Made by a program: the position numbers and the translations under genes
Source: Larix kaempferi
Taxonomy: Eukaryota; Streptophyta; Pinopsida; Pinales; Pinaceae
Direction of reading: 5' to 3'
Length of the DNA stretch: 64,000 nucleotides
Assembly: GCA_027924585.1 (NCBI GenBank)
Contig: BSBM01000372.1
Span: forward strand, 33,846,001 to 33,910,000
Shown: in pieces, positions 22,358 through 33,205 of the stretch
How positions within the stretch are numbered: the first letter of the stretch is position 1
How the letters are laid out: every line of letters starts with the position of its first letter
Notes under the pieces: model-generated
What the model was told of the DNA's origin: nothing
What the model saw: the letters and a program-made list of their open reading frames with translations, nothing else
The model's database searches: none

Positions 22358-22446
22358 AGATTTACAGGATGATCAATCCTGCTCTCTTTAGGACATGAGT
22401 CCATGGATGATGCAATCCAGATCAAGTTCCAGGATGATCAATCCCT

Positions 22447-22719
22447 ATCACAACTACAGAGCCAGCCCTGTTTCATGCTGGATGTATCACAACTACAGAG
22501 CCAGCCCTGTTTCATGCTGGATGTATCACAACTACAGAGCCAGCCCTGTTTCATGCTGGATGTATCACAACTACAGAGCCAGCCCTGTTTCATGCTGGAT
22601 GTATCACAACTACAGAGCCAGCCCTGTTTCATGCTGGATGTATCACAACTACAGAGCCAGCCCTGTTTCATGCTGGATGTATCACAACTACAGAGCCAGC
22701 CCTGTTTCATGCTGGATGT
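22447..22719. repeat. 39-bp tandem array, 7 copies
   Basis: Seven virtually identical copies of a unit that starts TATCACAACTACAGAGCC and ends CATGCTGGATG. All three frames on either strand stay open because 39 is a multiple of three, so the 90-108-residue frames here are a by-product. Confidence 0.97.
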
Positions 22720-22815
22720 AACCTAGAGTAATTCTAGGATTTGTCACGTACATTTTGAACCGAGGTCCAGGGACGATTCAGTCCTGTCGTTCAGTTATCG
22801 GAGACCTCATGTCTA

Positions 22816-23395
22816 CGGCTCTTCTTTAGGACTGAAGTCCGGGAATGATCCAATCCCCTCACATGTTCATCAAGAACTTCATTATCGAAGACATACGTCT
22901 ACGGCTCTTCTTTCGGACTGAAGTCCAGGAATGATCCAATCCCTTCACATGTTCATCAAGAACTTCATTATCGAAGACATACGTCTACGGCTCTTCTTTC
23001 GGACTGAAGTCCAGGAATGATCCAATCCCTTCACATGTTCATCAAGAACTTCATTATCGAAGACATACGTCTACGGCTCTTCTTTCGGACTGAAGTCCAG
23101 GAATGATCCAATCCCTTCACATGTTCATCAAGAACTTCATTATCGAAGACATACGTCTACGGCTCTTCTTTCGGACTGAAGTCCAGGAATGATCCAATCC
23201 CTTCACATGTTCATCAAGAACTTCATTATCGAAGACATACGTCTACGGCTCTTCTTTCGGACTGAAGTCCATGAATGATCCAATCCCTTCACATGTTCAT
23301 CAAGAACTTCATTATCGAAGACATACGTCTACGGCTCTTCTTTCGGACTGAAGTCCAGGAATGATCCAATCCCTTCACATGTTCATCAAGAACAG
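22816..23395. repeat. 86-bp tandem array, about 7 copies
   Basis: CGGCTCTTCTTTCGGACTG begins at 22816, 22902, 22988, 23074, 23160, 23246 and 23332, an exact 86-bp period. The first copy is the most diverged. Copies are nearly identical to each other, so the array expanded recently. There are no spacers between copies, unlike a CRISPR array. Confidence 0.96.
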
Positions 23396-23715
23396 AACAT
23401 GTATCCTCATCATCAAAACATGTATAACCACAACATGTATCATCATCATCAAAACATGTATAACCACAACATGTGTCATCATCATCAAAACATGTATAAC
23501 CACAACATGTGTCATCATCATCAAAACATGTATAACCACAACATGTATCATCATCATCAAAACATGTATAACCACAACATGTATCATCATCATCAAAACA
23601 TGTATAACCACAACATGTATCATCATCATCAAAACATGTATAACCACAACATGTATCATCATCATCAAAACATGTATAACCACAACATGTATATCAATAC
23701 ATCTATCATCAAAAG
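23396..23715. repeat. 36-bp tandem array, about 8 copies
   Basis: AAAACATGTATAACC recurs at 23415, 23451, 23487, 23523, 23559, 23595, 23631 and 23667. Each unit has two copies of the palindrome ACATGT. The 36-bp period keeps frames open and produces spurious repeat proteins on both strands. Confidence 0.96.
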
Positions 23716-23852
23716 CATGTATAAGTAAAGCTAAGTATTCTAAGTATAAGAGTCCTAAATCTAAATATTTCTAAGTAACTGGGTGTAGATAACAGGTTAC
23801 CTCATCAACGACCTTGATGTTTGATGAGACAATCTCATCAGTAGTGACTATA

Positions 23853-24700
23853 CTACTCCCCCTTTCGAAGAGGGTCCTTTTGAACTACACCAAGCTTGTC
23901 TCGGAAGTATTCAAACTTCACTCGAGACAGAGGTTTGGTTGGTAACTTCTTCACTTGACGTAGAGGCTTGGTTAGTACAATGGTAACCTGTTACAAATTC
24001 AAACTTTTAGAGTTCCTTTCTGTGTCATATCTTGTTAGTTCCCTATGTTCTTTGACTTATCATGGAACACTAGATTCTATGTCATCTTGATACAACTCTA
24101 ATTATCACATAGGATCTCAGTTGGTTCTATCTCTAAGTCAAACAATCCTAAAGCCAAACTTTTTCATAACTAGCAGAGCAAGCAGCCATATATTCCGCTT
24201 GTGCTGAGAGCCACACTAGACTGCTTCCAGCTAAACCACGAGATCATGGCTAATCCCAGACAATAACATCCTCTTGATGTGTTCTTCTTGTCTGATACAC
24301 TTCCTGCCCAAACAGAATCTGAATAGCCATCTGAAGTCATGATCTTCAAGATAGCATAGATCAAATTCTATTGTGTCCTTTATGTGCCTCATCACATACT
24401 TTGCAACTATCAGGTAAACACATCTAGTTTCCACTAGATACTAACTCAAGGTGTTCATAACAAAGCATATATCTTAACCTAGTATATGTTAGATATATCA
24501 AAGACCCAATAATTTGACTGAACAGAGTTATATCCACTAACTCTGATGAGTTATCCCCTAACAGCTTCAAGTTGGAATCCATAAGAGTGGCCATTCCAAC
24601 ATCTCAAGTCATATTTCTCATCATACTTTCCCTGGTTGAGAAATATTCCTTCTGAGCCTTGCCATACTTCCAGACCTAGGAAGTAAAGCATCAAATTGAG
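23853..24700 (-). pseudogene. copia C pol C-terminal remnant (RT end and RNase H)
   Basis: The minus strand shows, from right to left, the RT tail (GDNSSELVDITLFSQIIGSL, then YLTYTRLRYMLC), the connection CVYLIVAKYVMRHIKDTIEF, and RNase H (GYSDSVWAGSVSDKKNTS and ISWFSWKQSSVALST). It continues into a decayed C-terminus with DMTQKGTLK and finally FRDKLGVVQKDP before a stop near 23853. Several frameshifts and stops break it. In the family this is the end of the polyprotein that degrades RNA in the RNA-DNA hybrid. A second GGGGGAG tract lies at the stop (23857-23863). Confidence 0.88.
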
Positions 24701-26292
24701 ATCTTTCATTTTTCATTTCTGCATTGAATGATCTTCTGCATATCTATCTGTGCCATCTCTCGTTAGATGGGTCTACTGATATGAGCGTCAATATCATTCG
24801 AACTCTGTGGTGAGTTCCTTCTTGCATCCATGTCATGTGTGTATCATATTCAACCTTGTGGCAAAGGGTTGAGATCCACATCACCCATGGTGAACATTAA
24901 GCTTATCAAATTATTATCGATCCTAGGTACCTATACAGAACCTGATTCATACTTCTTCTTTAATTACACCATACTTGGAGCAAACATCTTGTCGTGATTC
25001 TCTTCCCCTTTCTAAGAGAATCTTCTAGCCATGAGCCTTCTATATTTTGTTTGATTTGTAAATCTTCTTGTTTGAACATCCACCACTTGTACGATGTCCA
25101 TCATTCTTCATGACCTTTCCTACAAATCAAAATTAAGTACATGATTAGTAATACTTCATAATCATCAAAAGATAACCCATTATGCATACAGATATTATTT
25201 ACATAGTGATGTAACTATTTTGACCAATACTTTGGCACAACACTTTCCCATATCCTGTATGCATACAGTGGCTATCTAGATGCCTTCCATCTCTACCAGA
25301 ACATACTATCGAGAGTGTGCACAACTCTCAGCATGTCAGCAAGGAGGTTTCATTCTAGACAAGCAACAATGGAATGTTTGTCCAAACATATGCACATTAG
25401 TTATATACTGTTCAATGCTCTATGAATGTTTACACTCAGCATTATATATATTCTAGGAATACAAATATGTATGCAGGCAATATCATTACTATTTCAAATA
25501 GCAACTCAAATACTTATCTTTTATGTTTGTGTGGCTGCCTCCCGCTTGATCTTCTGTATGTCTTTTGAACTTCTATTCATTCTGTACCACTGTGCATGCT
25601 CAAGAGTCATCCTCATGATCTCATACACAAACATACACTCATTAGTATATTCTAAATGCTATCAAAACATTATAGTACTAAATAATCTTGAAAAAGTATA
25701 GTCATGATTATAGTTAATAAACATTAGTATTCAATATTTCAGGGAAGTCTTCTTTTACTCATGCATATCATTGATAAAAGATATAAGATTACTAACTTTA
25801 TGAATAAGCATAACCAATCATTCCAAGTATACTTATATAAGGGATCCTAACACAAGGTAAGATTCATGGGAAACATACCTGGATTAGTATACCTACTTGG
25901 TTATGTACAACATACCTAAACAATCTCTTCAATGATTTAGAGATCCTGAGCTAGAACCTGCATGTCTCATAGGTTAAGCATAATATAACAAAGTCATACA
26001 TACCTCGTAAGTAGAACAAAGATTATGGATGAGTCTTTGTCTTCATGTTTTCATGGTCATGGAGCCTGATTTGTCTTTTGTGATGTACCTGTATCTTGTT
26101 AGCAGACAACCTCAACCTCACACAACACCATAATGCATTAGTATAATCATAAGTGTCAACACCCTAACCAATGAATGCATTCATAATTTTGTTAAGGTGA
26201 TACAACAAATCTAAAATCAAGATTGTACTAATTGTAATAACATGAAGACAAACATACCATAAACTTAATCATGAACAAATCTCAAAACATAC
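24701..26292 (-). other. copia C interior without recognised coding sequence
   Basis: Gag, protease and integrase should occupy this stretch, but I recognise none of them. It is AT-rich with many stops. On the minus strand the motif AGGTATG(T), identical to a strong plant 5' splice site, recurs near 25877, 25914, 26001, 26291 and 26304. Confidence 0.5.
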
Positions 26293-26440
26293 CTCGATGA
26301 GTCATACCTATCGAGATCGCTTGTAATCTCCTTATGTAAAGCCTTAGCCTCATCTCCCTCTGAAACATGAACTCCTTCACTTATGTAGGTGACCAATCCA
26401 TCTTCTTCTAGGATTAACCCTATCCACTTGATTTGCAAGA
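26293..26440 (-). pseudogene. copia C gag N-terminal remnant
   Basis: One minus-strand frame gives WIGLILEEDGLVTYISEGV, then HVSEGDEAKALHKEITSDL, resembling the N-terminal helices of copia Gag (LILEEDGLWDYV). Reading ends at SSR followed by GTATGT, a donor-like site. Similarity is short, so the call rests on pattern and on position downstream of the primer site. Confidence 0.5.
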
Positions 26441-27767
26441 ACTAGACCTGGAGCTGGATATGGGTTTGTCAGAGAAACCCCAAAAATTCAAAATTTGAAT
26501 TTCAAACTTCCGAAAGGATAGAGATATGCGCCTTGATGAGCTGATCAAACTGATATATTCATAATTTGAAGACTGCAAAGTTTTACTCCTCAATTTTGCC
26601 TTTGAAACTTTCAGATTCACTGGACGTGACCCTGAACTGGGGTTTGATGAAGCCCACTCTTTTGCCCCATCAAAAAGTTTGATCCAAAGCTCTAAGCTTC
26701 TATTTTTCTGAGGAGCTTCCAGCCGTGGTCACAGATTTCAAAAATTTTCATTTTTACAGAAGCCCTAATTTTCCGCTTTTCTAATCAAAGTCCCGAACTA
26801 GGGTCTAATCAAGCCCGGCCTTCTGCCCAACCAAAAATTCTGATCTTGGTCTCTAAATTTCTATTTTGATGAGTAGCATCCAGCCGTGGTCTCCAATTAC
26901 AAAAATTCCAACTTTCTCCAAAGCCCTAAATTCCGGAAGTCATGAATGAAGGTACCAGAAAATAATTCTGTTTTGACAGAAATATGTACCTGATTGTTTC
27001 TGGTGTAACTCTGAAATTTTTGATCCACAGGGTCTGAAAAAGTTTCTTGAGATAGCCTGACCTGTTATATTTCCATCCTGACAGGTCTGACCTCAATTGG
27101 ATTCTCTGAGAGAGAGTTATGCCAAATGTCGCAACGTGACCTGTTTTGGGAAAATACAGGAGAGCGAACTTGTACGGCGTGCCACGTGTCACTGTTTGAC
27201 CTTCGGCCTCTGAAAAAGTTTTCTGAGATATCTCGGCCTGTTATCTTTCCATTCTGACAGGTCTGACCTCAATTGGATTTTCTGAGAGAGAGTTATGCCA
27301 AGTGTCGCAATGTGACCTGTTTATGGGATAATACAGGAGAGCGCACTTGTACGGATTTCCACGTGTCACTGGTTCAACTTCGGCCTCTGAAAATTTTTTC
27401 TGAGATAGTTCCGACTGTGTACTACCTGTCACTTTTTACGAAATTGCATTTGGAGCTTCCTAGCCCAAGATATGACCTTTTTCCCAAGGTCACCTGATTT
27501 TGACTCAGATCTGGAAGAGGCAGAAACCCTATATTGTACAGATCATAAATCACAAAGTACAACGAATTAGAGGTTTTCCTTTGGACACAAGGTACCTGGA
27601 GATTTTAGCTTCGTCCTGTAACAATTTCAGATCCGAAAACTTCGCCAAAACGGATTTATAGCGAAAGTGCTACGATGACTGGTTTTTGCTATGTAAAACC
27701 CTAACCTTCAAATTGTCGTAAGTAAAGCAAGTGTCTTTAGTGCCATACCTTGTCTTCCTTCAGGTTA
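26441..27767 (-). other. copia C 5' leader with internal duplications
   Basis: Long untranslated leader between primer site and gag remnant. A segment of about 177 bp (CTGTTAT.TTTCCAT.CTGACAGG ...) is present at 27049-27225 and again at 27226-27401. A second duplicated segment of about 165 bp (26631-26790 and 26800-26935) shares the motif CAGCCGTGGTC. No frames of note. Confidence 0.7.
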
Positions 27768-27779
27768 GCTCTGATACCA
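27768..27779 (-). other. copia C primer-binding site
   Basis: Minus strand TGGTATCAGAGC, a perfect initiator tRNA-Met complement, directly adjoining the 5' LTR. Confidence 0.95.
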
Positions 27780-28383
27780 TGTTAAAATTCAAGATTCTAA
27801 GACAGAAAATAGCAGCATTACATTCCATTTCACAATAATAGCATATACAGGATCACTGAAGAAACAACAAGCATAGCATAAACACAAGAGACAGAGATTT
27901 ATCCTGGGAAACCCTCATGGGGTAGAAAACCCAGTAAAGCTTCCTCAATATAGATGACCAGCAATATACAAAGATGCAAACCCTGAGCATAAGCTCCTTC
28001 TTCTCCATAGCAGACCTCTCCTCCACAAGTGCGCCTTTCTCAAGTGAGAGTATGTGTGTAATGAGGAACACACCTCCTCTATTTATACACTTCTCTGATA
28101 TGTATTTTACACAAGTACATGTAGGCTCGTATTTAACCATTAGGTTAAATACCCCATTATAACTGACTGGGCCGACCCCTCTAGGGTGGTCTAATAACCC
28201 TTTGACCCACATAACACATTTAGGGCCGACCCCCACTGGGGAAGTCTAATAACCCGAGTTACCACATTCCGACGGAGGAATAAACATCTCCGGATATACA
28301 ATAAGATCTTCACGGAGGAATGAATCATCTCCGAAATAATAAAGTACAAATATAATATTCTTTGAAGTTACAATATCTCAACA
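27780..28383 (-). repeat. copia C 5' LTR (604 bp)
   Basis: Same length as 21198-21801 and almost identical. As the 5' LTR it should contain the promoter. Confidence 0.96.
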
Positions 28384-28620
28384 AAGTTATCTTTCAATAG
28401 TTGTAGAAACTGTAGTTGGTGCTCTATGTGATCCTCCACTGCTTGAACCTTAGCTTTGTATTTTAAGGATGATGTGATGGAAGGAGGATGATAGCCATAA
28501 AGTTCCATAAATTGTGACATTTGTTTTATGAAGTATGGAAATATGTGTAGTACCATCATTCTACCGAGGGAAATCATTTGATCCATTTTGTTTTTTTATC
28601 GTATGCAAATCAATGAAGAT
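28384..28620 (-). pseudogene. host gypsy A: integrase segment between C and D
   Basis: The minus strand reads, in two frames, KTKWIK, YYTYFHTS, then LYGYHPPSITSSLKYKAKVQ and VEDHIEHQLQFLQLLKDN. This is the integrase segment after the catalytic core of gypsy elements (pattern WLPLAEWWYNT.YHTS...ALYGxxPPS). It continues into 21062-21197 past copia C. Tryptophans are replaced by TGA at three sites, suggesting G-to-A decay. Confidence 0.88.
28616..28620. repeat. target duplication of element D, left (AAGAT)
   Basis: Identical to 51765-51769, 23 kb away, flanking the whole D-E-F nest. Confidence 0.88.
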
Positions 28621-31388
28621 TGTTGGAATATTTACCAATATTGATAGACGGGGGTGACTCAGTATTGAGCAATTTTTACCATTTTTAACCTTAAGCACAT
28701 CATGTAACATTAAGCATTAACAATGCCATTTATCATCACATAGAACCATCACATAAAATCATACACATTGCACAATATATTTTACATGGAAACCCAAATG
28801 GGAGAAAACCACATAATGCTTTTCTTATATAATAGCAATATTACATTAATAGGAAACACCAAATTCCTATTTATGAGCACTAACTCAAAGGAGGCCACAA
28901 CCCCCTAACTTTATCAGCTCCAATTGGAAAGACGCACCACTCCCCAGATTCTCTAGCACCCACTAGAAGGAGTCTACAACCACCCGATCCACAGTCTCCC
29001 ACCTGTAGTGAGGAATCCAACCCTTAGTGAGCTACAACTCACCCTAGCAGCACCCTACCACCTTGGTTCTCCACAACCAACTAGAAGGAAGCACCAAGTC
29101 TTTGAGATCACATGCACCAACCTACCCTAGCACCACCCTGCCACCCTGATATGAATAAGAGTATCAACTTGTCATTGTCTTCACATTGACATTGTCACTA
29201 TTTTTGTCTCTGTTAATGTCACAGTCATTGTCATTGTCACTGTCACTATCATTGTCTTCACAATATGGATATGATATGCTTCGTAATATTTCTTTGATAT
29301 GCTTCATAATCTACCTTTGATCTGCTTCATAATTTGCTTCTAATCTACTTTATACTATACACAAATCCTTAATTTCAAAGGGCATATATCCAAGTTTATA
29401 TCAAATCAATATCTAAAACTTGTACCCCATGTACTTCAATATCTCTACTTCATATCCTCCAAGGTTCACTATCAGAAACACCCTAGAACAAAATTTATAG
29501 AGAAAATACCAAATCGAACCATTTAAAGCTGATTTCAGGATCATTAAGAAACCATAACTTCCTGAGTTCATATAGAATACCAACATCTAAAACTCATACC
29601 ACAAATTATTCAAGCTCTCTATTTCATCTCCTTTAAGGGACACTGTATGAATCTTTCTAGAACAAAAGATAAAGAAAAAATGCCAAACCAACCTGTTTAA
29701 ATATGATTTCAGGATCATTCCGAAACCCTAACTTCTCGAGGTCATATCTCCGAAAATATAGCATACCAGCATTTGAAACTTGTATAATAGGTTCTTCATG
29801 ATCTCTAATTGATCTTCTTCAAGGGACACTATCTGAAGCTTTCTAGAACAAAAGATATAGCTAAAATACCAAACTGACTTGTTTAAAGATGATTTCAGAA
29901 TCATTTAGAAGCCCTAACTTCCCAAGGTCTTATATCTAAAAATATAGCATACCAACATCTAAAGCTCATATGAAAGCTTCTACAATATCTCTAATTCATC
30001 TTATCCAAAGGGAATTGTCTGAAGCTTTCTAGAACAAAATATATAGTGAAAATTCCAAGATGACACATTTGAAGATGATTCATAAACCTTAACTTCTTGA
30101 GGTCACATATCCTAAAATGTAGTGAACCAACATTTGAAAATTTTATCATAGGTACTCACACATCTTACCTCCATCCAATAAAAATTTCATGGTTTGAATC
30201 ATACCAAAAGAAAAGTTAGATTGAAAATTCCAAGATGACCTGAAACATATTTCACAACAAAAACCCTAGAACAAATCATCACAAGATTTCATCTTCCATT
30301 GGAATTTCTCCCTTATTCACTTCATCTTCCCTTGGAAATTCACTATTATAGGCTGAAATTCACTCCTCTTGTATGGCTAGGTTGAATTGGTTTTATCCAA
30401 ATTCCAAATGAGGTTCCTCTTATTTATATGAGTCTAAGACACTCTTTTAGTTCACTTAGGGTTAGGTCGGCCTCTAAATTATCATTAATTTTGTCTTCCA
30501 CATTTTAGGGGATTCTTCAATGGGTCAATGAACACTTCATGGCTTCATTAGAGCATTAAAAATGGGCATATCTTCATTGATTCATGGGCTTCTTCAATTT
30601 TCTTTAGGTATTTACTTTAGGCTTCAAGTCTTCTTCAAAGGGGTTACAAGATTGCAAAGCCACACGGGGTTACTTGACACTTCAAACCTTTTCCTTTCTT
30701 CACAAGTGGGAACATACCTTGTCATTAATACATTAAAGATAAAAAAACTTGCTCATTTCCAAGTGTCATGATTAGTTTTGTTCCTCACTATATTAGGTAT
30801 CCTCCTACACCCTCAAGGTGATCTCGATACATAATTTATTCATATTTCTTAGAGTTTCTTGCCTCCACAATTGGGAAAGTGGGGTGTACATAAATATACT
30901 CATTTTTATTTAGGTACTTCTTCTCACTTCTCATAATCATTGTCTTGTAGATACATCATCATCACTTTAGGGGCTTCTTTACACTTCACATCATCATGGT
31001 CATGTGGAAACATCATCATCACTTTAGGGGCATATTCAATGGATTTTAGGGACTTGCTCCATTTGTGTACCATTCAAAGTGGGCATTTGGAAGAAAACAC
31101 ATGTTATCTCATCCTGTGAGGGCCATGCTTAATATCTAAACCATAAGGGGACCACTTTGGAGTTATATATACTTATGTCAAGGCTCCTTTAAAGCTCTTC
31201 AATGCTTAAAAAAATCTCCCTTTATTACTACCATATCATCATGATCATTTCCACATCATCATTACCATTTCCACATTATCATCACCATTGCAACATTGAA
31301 AACAATGACAACATCACTCAACAATCTTATAGGATCATGACACATATATATTGACCCTATTGACAACAATGAAAAATTTACTCGACAA
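28621..31388 (-). repeat. element D 3' LTR (about 2768 bp)
   Basis: Aligns with 34193-35871 and 50715-51764, visibly more diverged than the LTR pairs of C or F. Between about 29400 and 30260 it holds roughly five imperfect repeats of about 180 bp, marked by ACCCTAACTTCC..AGGTCATAT and TTCTAGAACAAAA. The CA-rich and TCATCA-rich right third is also repetitive. Confidence 0.9.
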
Positions 31389-31760
31389 TATCCCCCTTTG
31401 TCATTGATGGCAACAACTTCAACTCTCTCTACCCCTTTGACATTAATGACAAAGGGGTGAAGAAAATTTGTTCCCTTGCTCCCCCTAGGATTATGATGGC
31501 TCCCCTTGTTAATATGCTTTTTTTTCTGTGACTTTGTTTTGCTGAACATTCTCTCCCCCTTGCAAAGGATAACTTTACTTGACCGTGAATTCCTTTTGAG
31601 AATATCTTTCCTTGATTGTGATGACTCCCCCTTAGACTGTATATTTATTGAAGCTTTCTCAATTACCTCCCCTATGTTCCTATATTATTTACCAAGCCAC
31701 TATCTTTTGCTCTATACAATCATTAACTTGTTGTCCTTTCTTTGGTCTTAGACTCCCCCT
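31389..31760 (-). other. element D multiple polypurine tracts
   Basis: Five G5 runs occur on the minus strand, with C5 on the plus strand at 31392-31396, 31491-31495, 31555-31559, 31627-31631 and 31754-31758, each in an AGGGGGAG-like context. Only the first adjoins the LTR. Repeated tracts upstream of the 3' LTR are a known hallmark of Sireviruses. Confidence 0.8.
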
Positions 31761-32847
31761 CAATATTATCCATGATACTGGGAGTATCTATGCCAAATTG
31801 TTTAGAACAATATATAATCTTGTTCTACTACATGATCATCATCTATAATCATGACACCTTCCTTTTTACTTATTGATTTATCTTTATTATACTTGACTCA
31901 ACAACTGCTATAGGTATGTTGTCTAAGAATTCTTTATCGACCTATTCTTCTTGTTTTTCTTTCACCCTTTTAGCATGTAATATCAATTCTTTTTTGTCTT
32001 CAGTCATATGATTTGAGCATCCACTGTCAATATACCAATGGTTTATTCTATTTTGGGCTTCTAAGGAAGACCTACATTCCTTAGTCTAAAAGTCTTCTTG
32101 CTTCTTTTTCCAAATTATTTGCTATTCCAAAATCTATCTAGTTTCCCTTGAAAACACTATCAAGCCACTTCTGCAATTTTTGGCTGTGTAAAAAATGGTT
32201 ACATTTTTAACATTCAGTTTCATAATTCAGAGCTCCAAATCTGTTATAACTTTTGTGAAAATCCTCATGAGGCTTTATTAGATAATGTTCTTCATAATGA
32301 GTCATGTAGTTTTCATAGCCATTTCCATTCCATGTGTTTCTACCTCATGCATAGGCTCTACAATTTATACCATTACGCCCAACATTATTACAAGAATAAC
32401 ATAAGCCAAGAAAAATATTTTGGTAATTGGATGTGGGTAGTCTTCTAGTTGGTGCAAATCTTCTGAAACCATGGTCTTCATTTTGAGTCTTCTTCATTAC
32501 TGGTGCTTGCTTCCATGTTTCCCTGAATCCGTGATCTTCTTCTAGACTCTTCTTTATTGTCGGTTTATGTATATCCTCCTTTAGAGGCTTGTAACCCTTG
32601 ATAACATCTGCATAACGTCTTTGTTATGCTTCACTTCCAGTCATCATTGATCTTGAACCCTCATAATTTTGTTTGTATATAATACCTAACTTATCATAGA
32701 ATGGTATTTGGTTGCTGATGATTTTATCCAGTATTATGGTGTTTTTTCCAAAATTCTACTGGATTTCCTTCTTCCATAATAATTCCTTCCTTAGTGAGAC
32801 TAATTCAACTTCCAATTTACTTCCTCTATCTTCTCCTTTTCTTCTAG
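31761..32847 (-). pseudogene. element D degraded region with protease start and zinc-binding trace
   Basis: Near 31980-32040 the minus strand reads HWYIDSGCSNHMT, the copia protease entry with its D-S-G catalytic triad intact, followed by a decayed continuation. Around 32200-32440 a stretch such as GLCYSCNNVGRN and YENYMTHYE suggests a second His/Cys-rich segment. Stops and frameshifts are frequent. Integrase and RT are absent: the sequence goes from the protease start straight to the polypurine tracts, so pol has been deleted. Confidence 0.7.
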
Positions 32848-33036
32848 TTATCTTTTGAGTGTTTTTTCAATCACCTCGACCTCTTCCAACTTAACCGTTA
32901 GATCTATGAAAATATACTTGGTTTCTTTAGGATTTCTATTAGAGCTTTGAGAGTATTCCTTTAATTTGCTTATATCTTCCTTAAGTGACTTGTTTTTCTT
33001 CCTTTCTTTTCTTAGATCACTTAAGGAACTGTGCAA
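32848..33036 (-). pseudogene. element D coiled-coil segment after the zinc knuckle
   Basis: A 62-residue open stretch rich in K, E and L (LRKERKKNKSLKEDISKLKE), a predicted coiled coil. Sirevirus-type Gag proteins commonly have such a helix after the knuckle. It lies just downstream of the CCHC segment at 33206-33388. Confidence 0.6.
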
Positions 33037-33205
33037 TTCTACCTAAAGATTCACTTATTCTTCTTCATATTCTTCCTCATTATCTTTAGCAGTTTCTTCT
33101 AATGCCATGAAGAACACTCTTTCTGATTCACTATCACTATCGTCATCTTCATTGGATGAGGATATGTCCTCCTTTGAATGGAGACTCTTATTTTTCAAAA
33201 ATATT

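Larger units (their letters stand above)
21198..28383 (-). mobile_element. copia C: recent, internally degraded Ty1/copia element with four tandem arrays
   Basis: A 7186-bp element with two 604-bp LTRs (TGTTAAAATTC to ATCTCAACA) differing at about three positions, and perfect AAGTT duplications. A perfect initiator-Met primer site at 27768-27779 gives minus orientation. Only fragments of gag (about 26293-26440) and of the RT/RNase H end of pol (23853-24700) remain, with many stops and no protease or integrase core. High LTR identity with ruined genes means it was mobilised by another element's proteins. Four tandem arrays fill 21962-23715. Confidence 0.95.

Noticed and set aside
22395-22726. 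Repeat proteins of about 90-108 residues in three frames
   Set aside because: They are read from a 39-bp tandem array inside the non-coding part of copia C; all frames stay open because the period is a multiple of three.
22816-23395. 86-bp direct repeats as a CRISPR array
   Set aside because: No unique spacers, wrong repeat length and a plant retrotransposon context; it is a minisatellite.
23361-23774. His/Asn/Met- or Ile/Thr-rich repeat proteins on both strands
   Set aside because: By-product of the 36-bp array; no start context or homology.
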